NCBI GenBank assembly: GCA_035610365.1
Contig: CM069432.1
Coordinates: 108,953,529 to 109,017,528 of the forward strand
Source: Aquatica leii
Taxonomy: Eukaryota > Arthropoda > Insecta > Coleoptera > Lampyridae
Direction of reading: 5' to 3'
Length of the DNA stretch: 64,000 nt
The translations under genes were made by a program, and so were the position numbers. Positions 11,151 to 23,100 of this stretch are shown here, one piece after another (position 1 is the stretch's first letter; each line of letters opens with the position of its first letter). The notes under the pieces are model-generated. The model saw only the letters and a program-made list of their open reading frames with translations. It did no database searches and had not been told where the DNA came from.

Positions 11151-14100
11151 ATGTCTGCGTCAGTAAAAGGTATTTAATTATTTTTTTGTTGAAGTAATGG
11201 CGATAGCCTAAATTACTTTTTTATGAAGTATACACAGTATGAATAGAAATGTTTTTAAATTATAACTCCAAAATACTTGGCGCTTGTTTTCTTTGTAATG
11301 TAACGAATATTTACGCACTGACTGCTTTATAAATTTTTTCATTCCGTAATATTTAGTTTTAAAACCGGCTCATGACGCGCTCTTTATAATTAATAAGTTC
11401 TACAGGCTGGCTTAGTTTGAGGGTGTGAAAAAGTTATTTTATCAAATGATAAACGTTATAATTTCTATTTGTTTATTTTGCTATCAAAACTAGAACTTAA
11501 AAACAGCATATAGCTTATATATAAAGTTTGAAGTTGTTACTGAATTAAAATTTATATTTTATACTACATTCACACACAAACAAGTGAATTATTAATTTCA
11601 TAATTTCCAATTATTTAGAAATTTAGCATACATATGTAAAAATATTACTCATCATACAAATAGGTACTTATGTTTTCTTTTATTTTTATTATTTGCTTAT
11701 AATTCAGTTAATATTCGTTTCAGTATACAATATTATTCGATAAATTAATATTTTCCCGATATTCGTTATCAGCTCATTAAAGTTTAAATAGTTTCTTAAA
11801 TAATTATTTTGGAATGATCGCTTTTTAGTAGAAATTATAGTTAAAAAATACTAAAATGCGTTGTTTTTTAGGTTTTGTGTGTTGATTGGTGTTTATTAAT
11901 AACTACGATAGAATACCGTTAATTAAATCAGTTTTTATTATAAAAAAATTTAATTTACGTAACATTTCAATTAAATATAAACCTAAAATGTATTCACACA
12001 TTTGGTTAGAGATGGATGTTTGATCTAGATAAAGATACAAATATTTTTGAAATGAGTAGGTTTAGAGAAAAAACTGTGGTAAAAAATGTATGTATCAATC
12101 TAGGTATTAAGGTATTTACTATTTATTGTGTAATTTATATTAGGTAAGGTAATCGCAAAACACGAGTGCTTTTTAAATTGAAACCATTTTTTTGTTTTAA
12201 ATGATTTGTGATGTTTACTCATGTGAAATTCCATTTATTACACTATTTTTAATATTCTGTAAAACACTGTTTGAATTTAAACATTTTTGAAATCTAATAG
12301 CGAAGGCTTCCACGGCCGGAATCTATACTAACATTAGAATTTCTTCCGGGTTTGGACCGTGTCATAGTTGTTGCAACCGAAGCTGCCAACGTTTCGCGCA
12401 CTTTCGTAAGGGGCTTCATCAGGGGGTGAGATAAATCGCAATTTATCTCACGCCCTAATGAAGCCCCTTACGAAAGTGGGCGAAACGTTGGCAGCTTCGG
12501 TTGCAACAACTATGACACGGTCCAAACCCGGAAGACATTCTAATGTTAGAATTTTTGAAATCTGCTCCTTGGTGTGTTTTCAATTTGTATTTTCGATATT
12601 ATTTATTGTTGTTTCTGTTAAAATTACTCTTAGTTTTTTTAGTATTTCTTTGTTTACTTTAAATTTTAGTTCTGCATTTTAATCAAGACTAGTTTATTGA
12701 AATGTTCCATCTTGGCCCGTGCTGCAAAAACTGTTCCAGAAGATTAATGCATGTTATTTTTATGCGATTAAGTTGCTTTTAACAGTTTTATATATACTTT
12801 AAATAGTTAATATAGTCAACACCACTGATATTTGGCCGTGAAAACTGATAGTCATAACAACCGGTGATACTTTTACGGTACAAGTTTTATTGAATTTTGT
12901 GCCAAATAATTTGAAAATTAAGATTAAAATAGTTTGTTGACAATTTTAATAAAAAGATATCAAATACAATGTTTTGATGTTTAATTTATTGTTCTAAGAA
13001 CTACATATTTCTTCTTAGTAATTTGCTGACACTAAAAATAAAAATAAATACAAAATAATGTTCACATAAGACATAGTTAAATTAAGTTGTTATTCGAAGA
13101 ACTACACACGCATTTATTTCAAGTACACAGAAAATACAAAATCAGACTAAATATTTGAATAAATAATTAACACTGCAATAAGTATTTTTAGGTTACACTG
13201 ATTAAATTTTTTACTTGTTTTACAGGTGTATTTTCCAAATTCAGCCACAAACTTAATGCAAAATAGGTTTTTGTTCATGTATAGAAACAAATCGGAGAAG
13301 AAAATTTAATAACATAAACCGAAGTTATGATTACTATAAAGGATGTTTTATCTATGTAGTACCATACCCCCGGCCTGTTTTTTAAAAAAGTGATAACATT
13401 ACTCGATTGATAACATTATCTAATAAACGGCGTGCACTGTATAAGGATTTACTCGATTTACTTCTTGCAGATTTTCTTGTCTTTTTTCTAAATACTTTTA
13501 TATTCCTGTAGCAACATTTGTTCTTAATACCTGTGTTAAATAAGTTTGCTCGTCTCGTAAAACTAGCGCAAAGAACCTTACAGGTTTCCATATTCGTTTA
13601 AATTGCCAAAATTTCCGAAAACAAATTTGTTTAGACCACGCGTCTTATGCTAAATAATTAATAAAACTAACACCGTAAAAGTTAGTTCTCGCGCAATAAC
13701 TTTTCTAAACAGTAGCCCTAATTTTATGGACAAGAATTATAACTACATATTTACAATCAAATACTTTTTAGAGTGGCCAATGTATTGCTTTAATAAATAA
13801 ATAAACCAAAAAATATTAAGGAAATTCTCTTAAGCTGCACTTATTGTCTTCTTTATTTTTAAGATTGGTTAAATGAACCTGTTTGTTGCAGGAGTAGTAA
13901 TCGTTGGAGCGAAACGTACAGCTTTTGGTACTTTTGGTGGGAAATTTATTAACAAAGGAGCATGTGAGCTTCAAATTACATCCAATAAAGCCGCTTTAAT
14001 AGCTTCAAATGTTAAACCAGAAATGATAGATACTGTCAATGTGGGTTTAATTATATCAGTATGTGCTTGAATCATATACATATGTAAATCTTAGACGACT

Positions 14101-17100
14101 TAGTTGTTGTTTGTAGCATTCTTCAACTAGTGGTATCTACTTAGCGAGACATTCAGCATTACATTCTGGTGTGCCGCAGGACAGACCTGCGCTTCATGTA
14201 AACCGTCTGTGTGGTTCTGGTTTTCAAGCAGTTATTAATGGAGTACAGGTATTGTATAAACCGATTTTATGAGCTTAAACAACTACATACTTGTTTGTTA
14301 AAATGCTAATAATACATAATAACATATCTTTTTTATTGGTAACACATGGTTTTGTGTTTTCAGGATATTTTAGTTGGCGCCGCAAAAATTTCTTTAACAG
14401 GAGGTACTGAAAATATGTCTCAAGCTCCTTACATGGTGCGCAATATACGTTTTGGTACACAACTTGGCGCGAATTATCAATTAGAAGATTCTTTATGGAC
14501 GAGTCTTACTGATACCTATTGTAAATTACCAATGGCACTTACTGCTGAAAAGCTTGGAGCGCAATACAATGTTACTAGAGATGAAGTTGACCAGTTTTCG
14601 CTAAGATCGCAAATGCACTGGAAAAAAGGTATACGCGAGGACGCATTTAATTGGTATTTTACTAATCGACTTTTTTAGCTCAGGAGCAAAATTTATTTAA
14701 AGAAGAAATGGTGCCAGTTGAAATAAAAGGAAAAAAAGGTTCCGAAATTGTTACAGTTGATGAACACCCTAGACCTAATACCACAATTGAAGGTTTGAAA
14801 AAATTACGCTCGTTGTTCAAGGAGAATGGGTTGGTTACTGCCGGAACTGCCTCTGTAAGTAATTTGTATTTTACTTTATGGGTATTATTTTTCAAAGATT
14901 CTATAACCGTGAAAATTTTATTTTTAAAATAGTAAGTAAGTAAGTATCAATATAACTTTAAATGTAGATACAATAACTATAAAATATAGTTGAAATTATT
15001 ATTATATGTAGCAGTTGATTTATGGTTTGCATACACCTAAATAGTACCGTACTATATTATTTAACAATATAATTAAAGTAGGCATTATTACACGATGATG
15101 GAGTTTTCTAATACTCGGAGTGGAATCAATAAATTTCAACATTGCGAGTTAAATACATTATTTTATTTACGACTATTTATTTAATGCAATTTTAATTTCA
15201 AGGTAGGTATTCATTAATTTATTAATTTTGCTTTTATTAAATATGATTCAAATACAAATCTACAGTATTGTAAGGTTGCCTATTCGCGGTAAATAAACGT
15301 CTCTTTCTTGTAACTAATTTAATAGAACAAAAATAAAGAAATGCAGTACATAAATACAAATATTAAAAGTACATTATAAAATAAACGCACTTAAGTATGT
15401 CGTCCACATTACATATGTATTGACTAGTGGCGGCTGGTCCATCAGGCCTCTAAGGCGCGAGCCCCCCAAAACATTTAAATTGTTATGAATTAAAATATTT
15501 AAACATATTTAGATGGTAAAGCATTGTATAAGTATCATATACTTTTTTATTACTCTAAAACATTAATTTAACATGGTCGTCATTCAAAGCAACGTATATT
15601 AAATAAGTAATTTCTTTATGTTGGTGCTATAATTATTTGAGACCATGGCTGTATATGTAGCAAAGCATTCTAACGTGACGTCGCGACTTCTACTACGAGA
15701 TTTCTTATGGAGTTTTAACATGGGAAAGGGCACGCGCGTTTGTAGCCCGCGATGGTTTCAATTCAGTAATCATAAAGCGGTAGCAGTTACGCGACGTATT
15801 GTAAGTGAAACGGTATATTTGACGTACGTAATTATCGAAAAATGCAAAAAGTACTGTAATTTTTTAAAAATTAATTTGTAAGGCTGTTGTTGAAGGTTGA
15901 AACAATATCTCTCAAAAGACTATAAAAATACCGAATTACAGTTTTATCTAAAAGAAAACAATAAAATGAAATTGATCGTAACATATCCATTAAATCATAC
16001 TAGATGAGACCATTGATGATACTAGTATTTTTGGACGTCTACACATATTCAAATAATATTATTTTACGTTTATTGTTAATCAACAATGAGTATCCGAAAA
16101 AATCATCTCTTTAACAGCTTTATTAATATCAAATCTCAATTCACAAAAAAAAACTATGGTTTCCGGTTGAAAGTAGTAAATGAAAGAAAAATGCTTTTAT
16201 TATTGCTTTATTGGCAAAATTTTTTATTTAAAAAAATGCATTTTTCCTGTCTTTAATAGAGTTGTCATTTATAAAATCACAAAACAAAAAAAAATTAACT
16301 ATAATGTAAATTTAATTATGGCAAATTTAAATTATTTAGTACAATGTAAGATTATACGTTCAAAAAATTTTCTGTGTGTTTTTATTATTTTTGTATTCAC
16401 TATTAACAATATACAAACGTATCATGTATATACATATACTAGCTGTACCCTGCCACGCTTCGCAGTGGCACATTGTGATTGAATGGTTGACATTTAATGT
16501 AATTATATTTGTATACATTAAAAGTGAGGTTAATCCAAAATAAATAATATAATTACTAAATAATATAATTACGTCCACGTGTTAGATGTAATAAAAAAGA
16601 TATAACCACTCACTTCTGTTAGAAATTCACTTGAATTATAATAAGTCCTTTTATTTTGCCTGTCAGTTAATAATATTTTTACTGTCCATCTTTGATGTAA
16701 AATATAACCTCTACTTACGATTTGGTGAAAGGCGCAGTTCGATAACAACACTATCACACCAAAAATTCTTGATTTAAGTGAATATTTAATTCAGATTGTA
16801 TAATAATCAGAATCAGATGCAAATTTTTTTGTAAATAAACAATGTAATTGGGAACGAAATTGTTTCTCATGTGACTGCGTCATTATTATTGCGGTTGTCA
16901 GCGAGTGTTTTCCTAGCTTATGGCAGATGGCGCGGTCACTGGTACACAGCTGATCGTTAAAAAAACTGTTTTCTCGCGGTCGCAGATATGTGACTGATGC
17001 AAAAAAATAGATAAAAACAATCCTTGATGCGGATTTTATATCATGTTAAAATTTCAACTCAATCGGTGCAGAACTTTTTAAGTTTTTGAAGCGTACACAA

Positions 17101-20100
17101 ACCAACATAACATTTTTATATATATAGATTGTAAGTAACTTCAAATGTTTTATAACAACTCAATGCTAACTTGATTTTTAATACCTATTTACTTGAACAT
17201 AATTCAAGTTTATTACATTTTGGAATCATAAGCTGGTTTATTAGCACGCAAATGCGGGCGTAATTTGGTTTTTTTAGCCTACAGAAAATTTTCAAATGTA
17301 ATTTTTCTAGTCTTTGTTCTTCAAATTTCCATTTCCTCAAAAATAAAGTTGCATAATGTTGATTTGACGGGCTACAATTTAATTTTAGCATCCATATTGC
17401 TTTAAAAACCGAAGATAGCCGATCTGAATCGTATGCGCGAAAAACCTTCAAAATTTCGAATTTCAAATGCTTGTAATTAATTTATTAATTATCAAATTAT
17501 AATCCAAAAATTGTTTTTAGAAACGTTTTAAGTGCCACTTTAAATCTGCGTCAAAATTTTTGCGATTTTTTTAATTTGGGAAGCAGGAAAAAAATAATTT
17601 TAATTTTCCCATGTTAAATCCCATGGGGTACCCCTAGCGTGGGACACAAGGTATACACATTTTGGAAATCCTTCTCGAGTGTTCCATATCTTTCGGTATA
17701 CGTTCTAGAAGATGAATAACAACTTCGAGAAGACTCTTGAATTTGAACACGTTTCACTGCCCCCTTCTTAGGACTGTTCTGTCCCAGAACAGAAGACTGG
17801 ATGCGATACCGGTAGAAAGGATCGTGGCGTTAGCGGCAGGTTCCTCCATTTCGGCAACGTCCTTGGCCGTATAAGTAACAGTCAATGGACTTTTCCTGAC
17901 GCGATATTCTTCTTGGTTGGTAACTACAGACCAACTTTTGAACGCCTCTTCCTCGGAAGACGACTTCCAACATGTTTCAAATTGTCCTCAAATTCAGTTG
18001 ATCTAAACCACAACCAAGCTTGGGTACTGCCAATTTCTTTACATGGTAAGATTCCATAATGTTCGCCACAGATTTTTGTATAACGATTTGGTACGTGAGT
18101 ATTTCTTGGTGACCAAATAGAAAACGAAGCGTCTGTCACCACCTAGTCCTAAAACTTTTCCGACTGCCCGTTGCTGTCTTCGTAATTCATCTAGCTGCCC
18201 AAACTTCTTTTTAAACACGACTGCAACCCCTCTGGACATGTCAAGATTCTCGCTCACGCAATGTGCGATGACGTAATCTTTTTGTGTCTGGAACAGGTCT
18301 TGTTGTTCCTCGGTGGTAACTCCAAACCTAGCTTTTCCAGAATCTCCGTATAAGTTCATAAACTTCTCGAACTCTATTTCTTCGATTTGATTCCTGGTTC
18401 TGCTGCTTATCACTCTAGTTCGAACCTGAACTTGCGTATTGTGGTTATCGCCAGCAAACGGGGCTAGACGATCGACGTGGACCACTTTTGGCTTGCTTCT
18501 GGGCGGTTTACGGATGCGATATATAACGTCATTATTACGCCGCATGACTTCATGTGAGCCCTCCCATTGCCTTTGCAGCTTTGGCGACAAACCACGTCTC
18601 CTTTGAGGATTATACAACCAGACCACATCGCCAGGTTGAAACCCACCATTTTGCGCCTTGACGTCATATCTTGTTTTCATCCTGTCGCTGGCAATTTGTG
18701 TGTTTTTACGGACCTCTTCATGTACTTCGTCTAACCTCTTGGTCAGTTTGCTGACATAATCTTTTCCAGAAACTTCTTCTTACGGTCTTCACCCAAATTG
18801 GAGGTCGCATGGCAATCGTATTTCGCGACCGAGCCTCACACAGAATGGTGTTTGGCCTGTGCTTTCGTGAACGGATGATCGGTATGCCATTAGGAAAAGG
18901 TGCAAGTACTGATCCCAGTATCTTTGGTGATCGGCAAACTTCTTGAAACAGTCCAGATTCAAAGTTGCGGCCTTGATCGGAGTGTAATTCTTGATTGGCT
19001 ATGGCGTAAGCCTCGGCCCATTTCGTGAAATAATCCATCGCCACCAAGATGTATTTATTTCCCGAATCGGATTCTAGGAACGGCCTAGCGATGTCAATCG
19101 CTACTCTTTCCAAAGGACTTCTTACGTTGTATTGCTTCATGGGTGCTTTGCGCTTTCTCGCTGGACCATTTCCTGATGCGCAGATCATGCACTTACGGCA
19201 CCATTTCATGACGTCCTCTTTGCAGTTCATCCAGTAGAATTGTTCGCGCACTTTACCCAATGTCTTCTTAATGCCAAAGTGTCCTCCTGATGTCCCATCT
19301 TGGAGATGCTTCAACACTTCTGACACCCTGCTCTTCGGCACTACCAACTGTAGTCTGTTTCCCGTGCCCTCGACACTTTCTAGGGATCGCTTAAGAAGAC
19401 TGTCTTCTACTATCAAGGAATCCCACTGCGCCCAGTACGCTTTGATGTTTCTGCCCAAAGCACTCACTTCTTCTTAGGTTGGTTGTCGGCCGTTTTCTTT
19501 CCAGTACAGACGTAGTCTTATTTCAGGATCTTTTTCTTGTTCGCGACGTAACTGTTCACATTCCCACTCATCATCAACCATAGCAGTTCTTCGGAGGCAT
19601 TCAACTTTTTCTTCCAGTCGCGAACAATGGCTGCAGTCCGCCGGAAAAGGTCTTCTGGACAAGGCATTAGCGTTCCGATGACTGCTTCCGGCACGGTGTT
19701 CTGTGTCATAGTCATACTCTTGCAGTCTCTCGATCCATCTTGCCACTTGTCCTTCCGGGTTACGGAACTGCAGTAGCCATTTGAAAGCGGCCGCGGTCTA
19801 TTCTCAATAAAAATTTTCGTCCATACAAATATTTGTAAAGGTGTTCGATGGACTTGACGACTGCTAACAGCTCTCTCGTAGTCACACAATAATTCCTTTC
19901 TGGCCTGGACAAAACCTTGCTAAAATACGCGATAACTTTTTCTTGTCTATCTTGAACCTGCGAAAGGACCGCGCCTATGGCCAGATTCCTTGCAACGGTA
20001 TTCAAAACAAATTTTTCATCTTCTCTTGGATAACCCAGAATCGGCGAAATGACTAAGGCCTGTTTTAGTTGATGGAAAGAATTTTTGCAGTCTTTATCAC

Positions 20101-23100
20101 ATCTAAATTCTGCTCTTTCTTCCGTCAATTTCGTCAAAGGTTTGGCAATATTAGCAAATCACCCGGATTTGCTAATATTGCCAAACCTTTGACGAAATTG
20201 ACGGAAGAAAGAGCAGAATTTAGATGTGATGAAGAATCGTCTATAATAGGTGCACAACTCAAGGAAACTTCGGACCTGGTGTTTGTCGATTGGTCTTGGC
20301 CATGCTTGCACTGCTCGGATTTTGTCTGGGTCAGCCTTTACTCCATCTCTAGATACGACGTGGCCAAGGTATTGCACTTCCTTCTTAAATACGTGGCACT
20401 TCTTTGATCTCAGTTTGAGGTTAGCCCCACGTAGTCGCTGGAACACTTCCTTCAAGTTCAAGTGTTCTTCAAAGGACCTTCCAACCACGATCACGTCGTC
20501 CAGGTAAACCAAGCACGTCGTCCAAGACAATCCGCGCAAGATGGTCTCCATCAAACGCTCGAATATTGCAGGAGCGTTACACAGGCCGAAGGGCATCACA
20601 GTGAACTGGCACAAACCAGTTTCGATCTTAAAAGCTGTTTTTTCACGATCCTTGGGTTCTAATTCTACCTGCCAGTAATCACTCTTTAAATCTAACGTGG
20701 AAGACCACTAGGTTCCTGACAGGGTGTCTAGCGTATCGTCAATTTTGGGTAAAGGGTAGCTGTCCTTTTTGGTCACGTCGTTTAGCTGCCTGTAGTCTAC
20801 GCAAAACTTCGTTGATTCATCCTTCTTCTTTACGAGTACCACTGGGGATGCCCACGGGCTACTTGAAGGTTTAATTACGCCTTCAATCTCCATATACGTA
20901 ATTATTTGTTCGGCTTCCTCTCTTTTCGCCAAAGGAAGTCTGCGTGGATGTTGTCGTATCGGCCGAGCGTCTCCGGTATTAATTTTATGTTTTACCACGT
21001 TAGTTCTTCCTTTGGACCCACTCTCCAGCGCGAACACATCTTGATACTCTTGGATCAACACTTTAATTTTAGCCAGCTGGTCTTGGCTGAGGTTTTGGCA
21101 TTTAGTGGTAAGAATATCCAATAGATGTTGTGGACACTTTTTCGGCGACGTATCTTCGTTCGACTTCACGCATCTCATAATTTGTGACACTGGCGTGCGT
21201 TGCCTATCACGGTTTTCTTTTTCAACTTTACAGGATCTGAGTTCATGTTGAAGATCTTTACTGGCATCGTGTTCTTTACTCGTAATAAAGTTTTGCCAAC
21301 GAGTAGTCCCTTTTTAACTAAGCCGCCATCCATTGGTTCAATCGCGCGTATGTAGCCTTCCCGCAGATTTCCATCCAGGCGTGCCATCCCCACACTTTTC
21401 GTCCTTGCACGCAGAATCACGTCTTCACTCAACAAGACTCGCACGACTGCCTTCTCTGACGAATAAAAAGGAATTTTTTCATTGTCGATCTTCAGGACAT
21501 CGTTCTTCATATCCAAATGGAACCCATACTTCTTTATCACGTCAATTCCCAGCATTGCCGGATTTACCAACAAGCAGAACAAGCAACTGCTTGAGGCCCC
21601 CGCACTCAAGGGCCCCGCGCCGCCATAGCTTCGCGACTAAAAGAATAAACGTAAAACTAAATGTTACTACAAGAGTTGCAAAGCAATGGTTACTTAGAAA
21701 AGAGTAGCAGGACACGTACCCAAATACAAAGTTTAATCACGAAGGACTGTTTCAGGTTATTTTCAATGACAACCTTTCTTTAGCATTTCCTAATATTTAA
21801 GTTTGATGATATCGAACAGTATTGGGGAACGATCGTTCAGTAAACTGAAGCGAATAAAGGATTATTTGCGAACGACCATGTCCCAGGAAATGTTAGCGGA
21901 TCATTGACCAATTTTCTGCAGAGAAGAGCAGAAAAAAAATTATGAGATTTGTGATTTAATCCATACCACAAGTACTGTTTTATTTATTTCAAGTTGTTCA
22001 AAATGTTGATGGTGTTCAAATTCACAAGATGTTAAAATAGATAGTTTCTTTAAATTTATGTTCCAATTGTACTTCATTTTTTTCTCATTAAGTAATTTGT
22101 CTTTTGGAAGAGGGGTCATTTTAGCGTGACCCCATTACGATGTTGTGCTTGTGGCCCCTCAATATGTTAATCCGGCACTGATTCCCAGGATAACTTCTTC
22201 CGTGATGTCGGCTACCAGTACTTGATGGTCGAGTACTCCATTTCCCAAACCAATGGTTATTTTGACTTGACCCGTCGCCGTTCGAAGTCGTACTGTTACT
22301 GGTGATGTCTTCTCGTTGTCGAATAACATGTCAGGACGAATGATGATCTTCGCCGCTCCAGTGTCAATCAATAACTGAACACTTCTTCCATTGATCTTAC
22401 CATCGAGATAAATGCTATGGAATTGCTCACTAGGCCATGCCATTCGAATTGTAATCTCCGGAGCCTGACTAGACGAGATTACCTTTTGTCTCTTTTGGTC
22501 GCCTTGTTCCAAATTTTCTAGCGCTCTTCTCGACCTTTTCTTAGGTTTAGTACGATGCCGTCGTACGTGGCCTATTTCACCGCAGTTCAAAGTTGTCGCT
22601 CCTCTTTCCCGAAGTATTAGTCGCGCTATCTCCTCGATGCCTGCCAGTGTCTGCGCGGCTACTTCTGCAGCACAGCAGAGTCTATGACCGTCTCGTTGCG
22701 ATGCTTGTTTTGCTGCTTCAAACTCCAAAGCATGCACCAAAGCGTCATCCAATGTTTTCGGTTGAGCTAACCGGAGAGTCTGCTGCGTTTCGTTGTCTCA
22801 GAGGCCGTCTACAAAGGCTTGAATAGCCAATTGCTCCAAGAAGGTATCTGGCGCTATAGGATACGCAAGCCGTATTAGCCTGGCGATGTAAGCCTCAAAC
22901 TCTTGAAGACTTTCGGCAGCTTTCTGAACCCGACTTTTTATTTGAGCTTGATACACTTGTTGAAGATGAGCATTTCCATATCTCATTTCTAAACGAGAAA
23001 TTAAAAGTTCGTAATTTTCTTGTAGGTGATCAGGAACAGCTTGTAAAATTCCAAGCGCTTCTCCACGTAAGGACACTATTAAAAACGTCGCTTTCTGCTT

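Noticed and set aside
12458-12682. 74-codon ORF across the Penelope repeat
   Set aside because: Covers the palindromic arm and AT-rich intron; no domain and not conserved in the other arm.
15424-15470. hAT-like terminus
   Set aside because: Only one end resembles a hAT terminus; no partner end or 8-bp duplication was found.
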